Part shown: piece after piece, positions 37,831 to 46,007 of the stretch
How positions within the stretch are numbered: position 1 is the stretch's first letter
Layout of the letters: each line of letters begins with the position of its first letter
Assembly (NCBI RefSeq): GCF_000716535.1
Contig: NZ_JNWV01000033.1
Span: 1-64,000 of the forward strand
DNA length: 64,000 nt
Direction: 5' to 3'
Source: Streptomyces flaveolus
Lineage (GTDB): Bacteria; Actinomycetota; Actinomycetes; Streptomycetales; Streptomycetaceae
Made by a program: the position numbers and the translations under genes
The notes under the pieces: model-generated
The model's input: the letters and a program-made list of their open reading frames with translations, nothing else
Told to the model about the DNA's origin: nothing
The model's database searches: none

Positions 37831-40071
37831 TCACGGCAGTGCTACGACCGCTGTGAGCTCGACGGGTACGCCGTTGAGGACCGCGTTGCCCGACAGCGGG
37901 TCGAGCCGGCTGCCGTCGAGCAGCTGGTTGACGTTGACGCCGGGGTCGGTGGAGGCGTGGCTCAGCCGGGTGCCCGGCCGGTCGTGGCCCCAGCCGTGCG
38001 GCAGGCTCACCACGCCGGGCCGGACGCCGTCGGTGACCTCGGCGGGGACCGTCACCTCTCCCCCGGCGCCCTTGACGCGGACGTCCGCGCCGTCCCGGAC
38101 ACCGAGGCGGGCCGCGTCCTCGGGGTGGATGTGCACGGTGCAGCGGTTGCTGCCGCCGGTGAGCGCGGGCACGTTGTGCATCCAGCTGTTGTTGGAGCGC
38201 AGATGGCGGCGGCCGACGAGGACCAGGCCAACGGGCCGCTCGCGCAGGGCCGCGCGGAGCCGGGGGAGGTCGCCGGCGATGGGCTCGGGCAGCAGCTCGA
38301 CCTTGCCGCTGCGGGTCTTCAGCGGCTGCGGCAGGCGCGGGCGCAGCGGGCCGAGGTCGATGCCGTGTGGGTGGGCGAGCAGCTTCTCCAGGGTCAGCCC
38401 GTCGGGGCGGGCGCCGAAGCCGTCGCCGTACGGGCCGAGGCGCAGCATCATGTCGAGCCGTCGCTCGGGGCCGTTGTCGCCGGTCAGCCGGGCGGCGAGG
38501 TCGTGCGGGTCGCGGCCGTGCACCGGCCCGTGCGCGTCCTGGACGGCCTTGCCGAGGGTCTGGTCGACGACCATCGCGTCGACGGCACCGGGGTCGGCGC
38601 CGTGCATCCCCGTGGCGGCCAGGATCAGCCGGGCGAGGATCTCGGTCTCCGCCATGCGGCCGGGCTCCAGCGGGACGGCGGGGCGGGTGTAGCGGACCTG
38701 GTTGCGCACGGCCAGGGCGTTGAAGGCGAAGTCGTGGTGCGGGCTCTGGGAGGGCGGGGGCGGGGGCAGGACGACGTGGGCGTGGCGCGAGGTCTCGTTG
38801 AGGTACGGATCGACGCTGACCATGAAGTCCAGGGAGTCCAGGGCCTTGTCGAGCCGGTCGCCGTCGGGTGCGGAGAGCACGGGGTTGGCGGCGACGGCGA
38901 TCAGCGCGCGGACCGGCGTCCCCTCGTCGGTCGCGGTGTCGATCTCCTCGGCGAGCGCGGAGAGCGGCAACTCTCCCTTCGCCTCCGGGTGTCCGCTCAC
39001 CCGGGAGTGCCAGCGGCCGAGCGCGAAGCCACGGCCGGGGCCCGCCGGGCGGGGCGTCCTGTCGGTGGCGGCCTGCGGGAAGAGCGCGCCGCCGGGCCGG
39101 TCCAGGTTGCCGGTGAGGATGTTCAGGACGTCGACCAGCCAGCTGGCCAGGGTGCCGTGCGGGACGGTGCAGCTGCCGATGCGGGCGTAGACGGCGGCGG
39201 CCGGGGCGGCGGCCAGCTCGCGGGCGAGGGTCCGGATGACACCGGCGTCCAGATCGCAGGCGGGCGACACGGCTTCGGGGCTGAAGTCGGCGATGGCGTC
39301 CCGGAGTTCCTCCAGGCCCTGGACGTGCGGGGCGAGGTGCTGGAGGTCGGTCAGGTCCTCCGCGAAGAGGGTGTGGGCCAGTGCGGCGAGCAGCAGGGCG
39401 TCGGTGCCGGGGCGTATCGCGAGGTGGCGGTCGGCGAGCCTCGCGGTGCGGGTGCGGCGCGGGTCCACGACGGTGAGCCGGCCGCCGCGCGCCTTGAGGG
39501 CCTTGAGCCTGCCGGGGAAGTCGGGGGCGGTGCACAGACTGCCGTTGGACTCCAGGGGGTTGGCGCCGATGAGCAGCAGGTGGTCGGTGTGGTCGAGGTC
39601 CGGCACGGGGATGGCGCCCGCGTCGCCGAACAGCAGTCCGCTGGAGACGTGCTTGGGCATCTGGTCGACCGTGGAGGCGGTGAAGAGGCTGCGGGTGCGC
39701 AGGGCGCCGAGCAGGACCGGGGGGTAGAGGGCGCCCGCCATGGTGTGCACGTTGGGGTTGCCGAGGACCACGCCCACGGCGTCGGGGCCGTCACGCTCCA
39801 CGACCGGGCGCAGGCCCGCGGCGACCGCGTCGAAGGCCTCCTCCCAGGTGGCCTCGCGCAGGCTGCCGTTCTCCCGGACGAGCGGGGCGCGCAGCCGGTC
39901 GGGGTCGCCGTCGACGGCGCCGAAGGCGGCGCCCTTGGGGCAGATGAACCCCTTGCTGAAGACGTCGTCCCGGTCACCGCGGGCTCCGGTGACGCGAGTG
40001 CCCTCGATGGTGAGGGTCAGCCCGCAGGTGGCCTCGCACAGGGGGCAGATTCGCAGGGCGGTGCGGGACAC
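37831..40071 (-). CDS. Molybdopterin-dependent oxidoreductase with [4Fe-4S] cluster (formate dehydrogenase/nitrate reductase superfamily)
   Basis: This 746-residue bis-MGD enzyme has an N-terminal cluster motif C9-X2-C12-X3-C16-X27-C44 (ICPLCEATCG ... FICPKG), molybdopterin-binding blocks GANPLESNGS and VVDPRRTRTARLAD, and a C-terminal cytosine-dinucleotide domain (NNSWMHNVPALTGG, CTVHIHPEDAARLG). It has no twin-arginine signal, so it is probably cytoplasmic. Catalytic side chain (Cys/SeCys/Asp) is not obvious. GTG 40071 is chosen because the cluster starts directly behind it; the open frame upstream is repeat DNA. A TetR-type operator lies 68 bases upstream. Confidence 0.88.
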   Translation of the reverse strand: MSRTALRICPLCEATCGLTLTIEGTRVTGARGDRDDVFSKGFICPKGAAFGAVDGDPDRLRAPLVRENGSLREATWEEAFDAVAAGLRPVVERDGPDAVGVVLGNPNVHTMAGALYPPVLLGALRTRSLFTASTVDQMPKHVSSGLLFGDAGAIPVPDLDHTDHLLLIGANPLESNGSLCTAPDFPGRLKALKARGGRLTVVDPRRTRTARLADRHLAIRPGTDALLLAALAHTLFAEDLTDLQHLAPHVQGLEELRDAIADFSPEAVSPACDLDAGVIRTLARELAAAPAAAVYARIGSCTVPHGTLASWLVDVLNILTGNLDRPGGALFPQAATDRTPRPAGPGRGFALGRWHSRVSGHPEAKGELPLSALAEEIDTATDEGTPVRALIAVAANPVLSAPDGDRLDKALDSLDFMVSVDPYLNETSRHAHVVLPPPPPSQSPHHDFAFNALAVRNQVRYTRPAVPLEPGRMAETEILARLILAATGMHGADPGAVDAMVVDQTLGKAVQDAHGPVHGRDPHDLAARLTGDNGPERRLDMMLRLGPYGDGFGARPDGLTLEKLLAHPHGIDLGPLRPRLPQPLKTRSGKVELLPEPIAGDLPRLRAALRERPVGLVLVGRRHLRSNNSWMHNVPALTGGSNRCTVHIHPEDAARLGVRDGADVRVKGAGGEVTVPAEVTDGVRPGVVSLPHGWGHDRPGTRLSHASTDPGVNVNQLLDGSRLDPLSGNAVLNGVPVELTAVVALP

Positions 40072-40138
40072 GGGTCCTCCCGGAGGGGTCGGCGGCGGAG
40101 TCGCCCGCGCACGAGCGGGCGGACCGGCTGGGGCGAGC

Positions 40139-40156
40139 ATACCGACCGGTAGGCAT
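40139..40156. promoter_or_regulatory. TetR-type operator before the molybdenum enzyme
   Basis: ATACCGACCGGTAGGCAT is the same palindrome as at 11675-11692, with one change in the centre-right arm. It could be read by the TetR protein of 14016-14618 or by the local TetR of 41090-41707, whose gene is the only other regulator nearby. Confidence 0.65.
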
Positions 40157-40199
40157 GGAGGGGAGGCCCTGCGGGTTGTCGGTGACACTTCGACCGTCT

Positions 40200-41090
40200 C
40201 GGGGGGCCGTAGGGTGACGGCTCGGTCGGTCCACGCCGGCCTTGGGGCGATGCTTCGGTCGGCCCACGCCGGCCCTGGGGCGACACTCCGGACTGCCCAC
40301 GCGGACCTCCGGGATGACACCCCGGCCGGCCCACGACAGCCCTCGGGTGCCACCCGCGCACGGCTCGCGCCGACCCTGGGGTGACCCCTTGGCCGGCCCG
40401 CGCCACCACGCCGGACGCCACTCCGCCGACCCGCCGGCCTTGGGGCGACACTGCGGTCCACCCACCGGCCCTGGGGCGACACTCCGGACCACCCGCGCGC
40501 GGACCTCCGGGATGACACCCCGGGCCGACCCACGGCAACCCTCGGGTGACACCCCGCGCACGGCCCGCGCCGCCCCTCGAGCGACCCCTCGGACGGCCTG
40601 CGCCACCACGCCGGACGCCACTCCGCCGACCCGCCGGCCCTGGGGCGACACTGCGATCCGCCCACACCGACCCCGGGGCGACACTCCAGACCACCCACGC
40701 CGACCTCCGGGATGACACCCCGGGCCGACCCACGACAGCCCTCGGATGACAACCCACGCGGCCCGCGCCCGACCCTGGAGCGACCCCTCGGCCGGCCCCG
40801 CGCCACCACGCCGGATACCACTCCGCCGACCCGCCGGCCCTGGGGCGACACTGCGGTCGGGCCGCGCCGACTCCGGGGCGACGGTCCAGACCGCCCGCGC
40901 CAGCCGTAGGACGACACCCTGGTCGGCCCACGACAGCCGTCGGGAGACAGCCGGCCAGCCCACGACAGCCCTCGGGCGACACCCCGCGCCGGCCCCCCGG
41001 GCGACGGTCCAGACCGCCCGCGCCAGCCGTAGGTTGACACCCCGGTCGGCCCACGACAACCACCGGGTGCCCCCCGGTCGGCCCGTGTCT
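40200..41090. repeat. Two-level tandem array: 33-36-bp units in a 200-bp higher-order repeat
   Basis: Between the operator (40156) and the TetR stop (41090) there is no credible gene. CGCCACCACGCCGGA begins at 40401, 40601 and 40801, exactly 200 bases apart, and the segments 40401-40600 and 40601-40800 match almost throughout. Each contains six or so short units of the form GGGGCGACACTCCGG-CCCACGCCGGCCC, including the constant GGGATGACACCCCGG. Earlier (from about 40200) and later (to 41090) segments are more degenerate. Long frames cross it only because it has no A+T-rich codons. Confidence 0.9.
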
Positions 41091-41707
41091 CAGTCCAGTA
41101 CGCGGCCCAGGTACGCCCGGAGCAGTTCCCGGGTCTCCGTGATGATCGCCTCGTCGCCCTGCGGGTCGACCCGGAAGGCCAGTTGGACGAGGGTGTCCGC
41201 GCTCTCCACCGCGACCAGGAACACCCGGCGCAGGTCCGCGTCCGGGGTGCGGCCGAGGTAGCCGGCGAGCAGTTCGGTGAGCCGGTCGGAGACCCTGGTG
41301 TTGGGCTCGCCGTGGCGGGAGCCGACCGGGATCTGGTTGCCGAAGTCCACCAGGGAGAAGCCGGGCGCCGTGCGCTTCATGCCCAGGTACTCGTCCAGGA
41401 CGGCGTCCATGGCGGCCCGCCAGTCCCCCTTGCCGGCCTTCTTCAGCCGCTCGGTGACACGCTCGACGTACCGCCCCAGGTTGCGCTGGGCGAGGGCGTC
41501 GGCCATCTGCCGCTTGTTGCCGAAGAAGCGGTAGACGGAGCCGATGGGCACGCCGGCGCGCTGGGCGACCGCGCGCGTGCTCAGGGCGTCGTAGCCGACC
41601 TCGTCGAGGAGTTCGGCGCAGGCGTCCAGGATCCTGGTCAGCCGTTCGGCGCTGCGCCGCTGGACGGGCGCGCGGCGGAGCGATGTCGCGTGGGGCACGG
41701 GCTTCAT
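41090..41707 (-). CDS. TetR-family regulator at the molybdenum-enzyme locus
   Basis: This 205-residue TetR protein has a helix-turn-helix LSTRAVAQRAGVPIGSVYRFFGNKRQMADAL (residues about 40-70). The C-terminal domain has SLVDFGNQIPVGSRHGEPNTRVSDRLTELLAGYLG, a TetR_C_17-like arrangement. It is preceded on the minus strand by a hypothetical lipoprotein region and followed by the repeat array. It may regulate the molybdopterin enzyme. Its stop codon lies at the edge of the array, so the array may have grown into it. Confidence 0.85.
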   Translation of the reverse strand: MKPVPHATSLRRAPVQRRSAERLTRILDACAELLDEVGYDALSTRAVAQRAGVPIGSVYRFFGNKRQMADALAQRNLGRYVERVTERLKKAGKGDWRAAMDAVLDEYLGMKRTAPGFSLVDFGNQIPVGSRHGEPNTRVSDRLTELLAGYLGRTPDADLRRVFLVAVESADTLVQLAFRVDPQGDEAIITETRELLRAYLGRVLD

Positions 41708-41809
41708 GATGCCTTTCCGCCGGGGTCCGGTGAACCTCCCCCCACAGTACGAAGACAGGTGGCCCTTGCACTCATTCCCGGCCGCCGATGGCGCGGGAGA
41801 CCCCTGCCC

Positions 41810-42370
41810 TCAACCGCCGGTGGCGGGCGACCGCGTTCCGGCCGGTGCTTCCCCCGTGCCCGTCTCCGCGTCGGACACCGTGATGTCGGCGGTGCTCTGG
41901 ACCGGCTTGCCGCGGACGGCCCACACCGTGCCGTCGTCGGCGTACAGACGGGCGGTGACCTGGTGGGTGCCGTGCGGGACGAGACCGGGGGCCAGGTGGT
42001 ACGTGGGTGTGCGCAGCCGGGCGACCCGGTGACCGTCGACGAACAGGTGGGCGAGCCCTCGGCCGATGGCCGCCGCCGGCCGGGTACCGGGCGCGGAGAG
42101 CCGGAAGTGGCGGAGGGTCAGCCGGACGTCCCAGCCGCCGGCCGAGTCCGGGGTGACCTCGACGGCGACCTCGGGGGCGTTCCGCTGGGGCACCTCGCGC
42201 AGGTTCCGGCCGGTCTCGTCGGTGCCGTCCAGGACCTTCCCCACGGGCGACGGCGAGACGGTCGTCCCCCCGTGCGCCTCACCGCTGGTGCAGGCCGCCG
42301 CTCCGAGCGGCAGCAGGACGCACGCCGCGAGCGCGGCAAGGGGCCCACGCGTCCACTTCGTCCACGACAT
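41810..42370 (-). CDS. Probable lipoprotein of unknown function
   Basis: This 186-residue protein has a basic N-terminus, a hydrophobic segment and a cysteine at residue 27 (PLGAAAC-TSG), consistent with a lipid-anchored protein, although -3 is Ala rather than the usual Leu. The mature part has a beta-rich look (APEVAVEVTPDSAGGWDVRLTL). It is divergent from homogentisate dioxygenase. No family is recognised. Confidence 0.7.
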   Translation of the reverse strand: MSWTKWTRGPLAALAACVLLPLGAAACTSGEAHGGTTVSPSPVGKVLDGTDETGRNLREVPQRNAPEVAVEVTPDSAGGWDVRLTLRHFRLSAPGTRPAAAIGRGLAHLFVDGHRVARLRTPTYHLAPGLVPHGTHQVTARLYADDGTVWAVRGKPVQSTADITVSDAETGTGEAPAGTRSPATGG

Positions 42371-42477
42371 GACCGGGAGCGTAGAGCAGCACCGCGGCGC
42401 TCCGGATCCCCCTGAAGTCTGGTTCCGGCCCTACCCCGGAGGGAGGACCACGATCCCTCTTGCGCGGCCCCCCACTC

Positions 42478-42501
42478 ATTCCTACGGTGATGCATAGGAA
42501 T
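42478..42501. promoter_or_regulatory. Inverted repeat before homogentisate dioxygenase
   Basis: ATTCCTA and TAGGAAT are exact inverted copies around a ten-base spacer, 20 bases before the start at 42522. It is the clearest candidate operator of the gene; the GntR protein encoded downstream is a possible reader. Confidence 0.5.
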
Positions 42502-42521
42502 CGGGAGCGCAAGGAGCGATC

Positions 42522-43832
42522 ATGAGCGGGGACACACGGAAGACCGCCGAGGGGCTGTCGTATCTGACCGGGTTCGGCAACGAACACGCCTCGGAGGCGG
42601 TCCCGGGCGCCCTGCCCGAGGGCCGCAACTCGCCCCAGCGCGCGCCGCTGGGCCTGTACGCCGAGCAGCTGAGCGGTACCGCGTTCACCGAGCCGCGGGC
42701 GCACAACCGGCGCTCCTGGCTCTACCGCATCCGCCCCTCGGCCGCCCATCCGGCGTTCACCCGCACCGGCAACGGCGCGATCCGCACGGCCCCGTTCACC
42801 GAGACGGTGCCCGACCCCAACCGGCTGCGCTGGAACCCGTTGCCGGAGCCGCCGGCCGGCACCGACTTCCTCGCGGGCCTGTGGACGCTGGGCGGCAACG
42901 GCGACGCGACCCAGCGCACCGGCATGGCGGTGCACCTGTACCACGCCAACGCCTCGATGGAGCGGGTCTTCTCCGACGCCGACGGCGAGCTGCTGATCGT
43001 GCCCGAGCACGGCGGGCTGCTGCTGCACACCGAGTTCGGCCGGTTGCATGTGGAGCCGGGCCATGTGGCGCTGATCCCCCGTGGGGTGCGCTTCCGTGTG
43101 GAGTTGCTCGATGAGTCGGCCCGAGGCTATGTGTGCGAGAACTATGGGGCGCCCTTCCGGCTGCCCGACCTCGGCCCGATCGGCGCCAACGGACTGGCCA
43201 ATCCCCGCGACTTCCGGGCGCCGGTGGCGGCGTACGAGGACGTCGAGGGGCCGGTGGAGGTGGTGAACAAGTTCTGCGGCAACCTCTGGACGGCGACCTA
43301 CGACCACAGCCCTCTGGATGTGGTCGCCTGGCACGGCAACCATGTGCCGTACGTCTACGAGCTGCGCCGGTTCAATGTGATCGGCACCATCTCCTACGAC
43401 CACCCGGACCCCTCCGTCTTCACGGTCCTCACCTCCCCGTCGGACACCCCGGGCCTGGCCGGCGTGGACTTCGTCGTCTTCGCGCCGCGCTGGCTGGTGG
43501 GCGAGGACACCTTCCGGCCGCCGTACTTCCACCGGAACGTGATGAGCGAGTACATGGGCCTGATCGAGGGCGCCTACGACGCCAAGGCGGAGGGCTTCGT
43601 GCCCGGCGGCGGCTCGCTGCACAACATGATGTCGGCACACGGCCCGGACCGGGAGACGTTCGACCGGGCGAGCGCGGCCGAACTGAAGCCGCAGAAGCTC
43701 GACGACGGGCTGGCGTTCATGTTCGAGACCCGCTGGCCGGTGACCCTCACCCCGCAGGCGGCGGGCGCCGACCACCTCCAGCAGCGCTACGACGACGTGT
43801 GGCAGGGACTGGAGCGGCACTTCAGGGGCTGA
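42522..43832 (+). CDS. hmgA: Homogentisate 1,2-dioxygenase
   Basis: This 436-residue non-haem iron enzyme opens the ring of homogentisate to maleylacetoacetate, the central step of tyrosine and phenylalanine breakdown. Iron ligands H337 and E343 ([13 protein letters not shown]) and H373 (SAHGPD) are visible. The sequence begins with [22 protein letters not shown]. The ribosome-binding sequence is AAGGAG. No other tyrosine-catabolism gene lies beside it; a GntR gene follows in the same direction after 46 bases. Confidence 0.96.
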   Translation: MSGDTRKTAEGLSYLTGFGNEHASEAVPGALPEGRNSPQRAPLGLYAEQLSGTAFTEPRAHNRRSWLYRIRPSAAHPAFTRTGNGAIRTAPFTETVPDPNRLRWNPLPEPPAGTDFLAGLWTLGGNGDATQRTGMAVHLYHANASMERVFSDADGELLIVPEHGGLLLHTEFGRLHVEPGHVALIPRGVRFRVELLDESARGYVCENYGAPFRLPDLGPIGANGLANPRDFRAPVAAYEDVEGPVEVVNKFCGNLWTATYDHSPLDVVAWHGNHVPYVYELRRFNVIGTISYDHPDPSVFTVLTSPSDTPGLAGVDFVVFAPRWLVGEDTFRPPYFHRNVMSEYMGLIEGAYDAKAEGFVPGGGSLHNMMSAHGPDRETFDRASAAELKPQKLDDGLAFMFETRWPVTLTPQAAGADHLQQRYDDVWQGLERHFRG

Positions 43833-43878
43833 CAGCCGCCGTTGCGCCGAACGTTCTCCGCCAGGTACGGATAGCCGC

Positions 43879-44625
43879 GTGACCTCCTTCGCCCCGGATT
43901 CGATCGTCCTGAACCGCAAGCTGCCGCTGTGGTACCAGGTGTCGCAGTCGCTGCGCGCCTCGATACTGGGCCGCTCCCCCGAGGACCCGCTGCGCCTGCC
44001 CACCGAGGAGCGGCTGGCGGAGCACTACGGGGTGAGCGTGCTGACCATGCGGCAGGCACTCAAGGAGCTGGAGGACGAGGGCCTGATCAGCCGGCACCGG
44101 CGGCGCGGCACGTTCATCGAGCCGGGGGTGCGGCGCGGGGCCCCGGTCCGGCTGCTGGGCTCGGTGGACGCGATCGTGGCCCAGCAGTCCGGGATGACGA
44201 CCGAGCTGCTCGGCCACGGTCGCGTGCCGGTGCCGGCCGGGCTCGCCGAGTACTTCCCGGATCTTCCGGAGGTGGCGGCGTACCACCGGCTGCGCAGCGA
44301 CGAGAAGACCGGCGAGCCGACGAACCACGCCGTCAACCACATCCGCCCCGAACTGGCCGAGGGCATCGACCCGGAGGACCTGGTCCGCTGGCCGATGACC
44401 AAGGTGCTGCGGGACGTGGTGAAGGCGGACATCAGCAGGATCACGGACACCGTGGAGGCCCGGCTCGCCGACCCGGAGACGGCCCGGCTGCTCGAAGTGC
44501 CGCTGCTCAGCCCGATCCTGCACTACACCGGGGTGACCTACGACAGCGACGGCCGGGTGCTGGACGTGGCGGTCATCCACTACCGGGGCGACCGCTTCTC
44601 CTTCACCGTCACGCTCGACGCGTGA
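43879..44625 (+). CDS. GntR-family regulator with UTRA domain
   Basis: This 248-residue GntR/HutC-type regulator has a winged helix (RLAEHYGVSVLTMRQALKELEDEGLISRHRRRGTFI, residues about 42-78) and a C-terminal UTRA effector domain (about 100-245). GTG 43879 has a TACGGAT sequence at leaderless spacing, so it may have its own promoter. By location it is a candidate regulator of hmgA, but UTRA regulators often bind sugars or histidine-pathway compounds. Confidence 0.88.
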   Translation: MTSFAPDSIVLNRKLPLWYQVSQSLRASILGRSPEDPLRLPTEERLAEHYGVSVLTMRQALKELEDEGLISRHRRRGTFIEPGVRRGAPVRLLGSVDAIVAQQSGMTTELLGHGRVPVPAGLAEYFPDLPEVAAYHRLRSDEKTGEPTNHAVNHIRPELAEGIDPEDLVRWPMTKVLRDVVKADISRITDTVEARLADPETARLLEVPLLSPILHYTGVTYDSDGRVLDVAVIHYRGDRFSFTVTLDA

Positions 44626-44689
44626 GCGCTCGGCCAGGTCCGGCCGCGATGCGAGGTGCCACGACGGGCCGCTGGGCGACTGCGGGTCC

Positions 44690-44733
44690 GCCGTGGCCGG
44701 TCACGCGGTTCCTCGCGCCCCTTCGGGGGCGCC
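44690..44733. repeat. Dispersed intergenic repeat, copy 2 with UUCG hairpin
   Basis: The copy starts with GCCGTGGCCG like the one at 30905-30947. GCGCCCC pairs with GGGGCGC around a TTCG tetraloop (44715-44732), giving a very stable RNA hairpin. It lies after the GntR gene and could end its transcript. Confidence 0.65.
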
Positions 44734-44744
44734 ACCCGCTGTCG

Positions 44745-44750
44745 TAGCAT
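44745..44750 (+). promoter_or_regulatory. -10 box of the type ISP-domain gene (leaderless)
   Basis: TAGCAT ends seven bases before GTG 44758. This favours the GTG start over the ATG at 44749, which overlaps the -10 box. Confidence 0.5.
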
Positions 44751-44757
44751 GCCCTGC

Positions 44758-45903
44758 GTGACGCACGACGACGCTCCGCTGCTGGCGGACCTCATGCCGT
44801 GGTCCGTCGCACCGCTGCGACCGGGCCGCGCCTGGCCGACGGCACCGGACCCGGCCTCGCTGAGGGCCCGCTGGGACGCGCTGCTGAAGGCCGAAGGCCC
44901 GGACCGGGAGGCCCTGTTCGAGCCCACCCGCGCCCGCACGCTCCAGTCGGCGGTGGGCCAGTTGCCCGGTTCGCCCGCCGGCACCGAGCGGCTCGTGCGC
45001 GCCGAGGGACCCTGCCCGGAGCCGGTGCGGGTGCTGGCCGCCCCCTTCGACGAGCAGTGGCTGATCCCCGACCACCGGCTGCTCGACACGGCCCGCCCGG
45101 AGCTGTGGCGGGTGGCGGACGCGCAGCAGGTGTTCACGGTCGAGACGGGTGACGCCGGCGCCCCGCTGCTGGCGACCGCGCTGCTGCCCACCCTGCGCCC
45201 GGGCCGCGTCCGCCCGCTCTACCGTCGCCCCGGCGGCACGGAACCGAACCTCGCCCCCGGCCTGCTGGACCATCTGGCGGCCCGGCTGGGTACGCGGCCC
45301 TCGGCGCCGGACGTGCTGGCCTGGATCCTGATGACGGCCGGCCCCGGCCTCACCGTCCCGCTCACCGACGACCCCGGGCTGTGGGCGTCCGGCGTGGACG
45401 CGGGCCGCCGGGCGCTGTGGCTGATGTGCCGGGACGGCGAGCGCCCCAAGCTGCCGGGCGGGCGGCGCCCGTACGTCCGCGCGCCCCTGCCGAGTCGTCC
45501 GCTCACCCTCCACTACGACCGCGACGAGGAGACCCTGCACCTGGACGAGGGCCGTATCTCGCCCGTCCCGCCCGAGGCCTGGGACCACGAGGTGGCCGGA
45601 GTCCGGGTCCTGGAGAGCTGGTTCGCGGTGCGCACGGCGCCGGCGGAGCCGGGAACGCTCGCCGCGATCCGTCCGGCGACGTGGCGGCAGAACTGGACGT
45701 CGGAGCTGCTGGAGCTGATCACGGTCCTTGCCCTGCTGGCGGAACTGCGGCCGTTGCGCGACGAGTTGAAGGTGACGTCACCGGTCACGGCGGCAGAGCT
45801 GCGGGAGGCGGGCGTCCTGCCGGTGCCGGAGTCCTCCCGCCGCCCCGCCTCGGTCCTCGACCATCACGAGGAGGGCCCGGACGGGCAGGTCCCGTTGCTC
45901 TAG
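44758..45903 (+). CDS. Stand-alone type ISP restriction/modification C-terminal domain protein
   Basis: This 381-residue protein resembles the C-terminal specificity domain of type ISP single-chain restriction-modification enzymes (for example PLYRRPGGTEPNLAPGLLDHLAARLG, PLTDDPGLWASGVDAGRRALWLM and VLESWFAVRT). It has no helicase, nuclease or methyltransferase domain, and none is near. The type is widely found as a single gene in Streptomyces (from memory). Its function is unknown; it may be an ancient leftover or an independent DNA-binding protein. Downstream is a TetR gene in opposite orientation. Confidence 0.75.
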   Translation: MTHDDAPLLADLMPWSVAPLRPGRAWPTAPDPASLRARWDALLKAEGPDREALFEPTRARTLQSAVGQLPGSPAGTERLVRAEGPCPEPVRVLAAPFDEQWLIPDHRLLDTARPELWRVADAQQVFTVETGDAGAPLLATALLPTLRPGRVRPLYRRPGGTEPNLAPGLLDHLAARLGTRPSAPDVLAWILMTAGPGLTVPLTDDPGLWASGVDAGRRALWLMCRDGERPKLPGGRRPYVRAPLPSRPLTLHYDRDEETLHLDEGRISPVPPEAWDHEVAGVRVLESWFAVRTAPAEPGTLAAIRPATWRQNWTSELLELITVLALLAELRPLRDELKVTSPVTAAELREAGVLPVPESSRRPASVLDHHEEGPDGQVPLL

Positions 45904-46007
45904 CCGCCGTCCGTCCGTACGTCCGGATCGACGACCGGCGCCTCCCGCCACACCCTGGGTCCACCCTGCGGCCGGCCGCTCGCGCCCCGCACCCCGCCGC
46001 GCCCCGG

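Noticed and set aside
40157..41040. Long open frame upstream of the molybdopterin oxidoreductase, extending it to over 1000 residues
   Set aside because: The extension is translated repeat DNA, includes the operator at 40139-40156, and all frames are open because the array lacks A+T-rich codons. GTG 40071 directly precedes the iron-sulfur motif.
40200..41090. Possible CRISPR array or repeat-containing surface protein
   Set aside because: Repeats are contiguous and vary in length; no start with ribosome-binding site, no signal peptide, and no spacer pattern.
44758..45903. Complete restriction-modification system
   Set aside because: Only the specificity-like domain is present; no methyltransferase, helicase or nuclease gene is found in the surrounding 20 kb.
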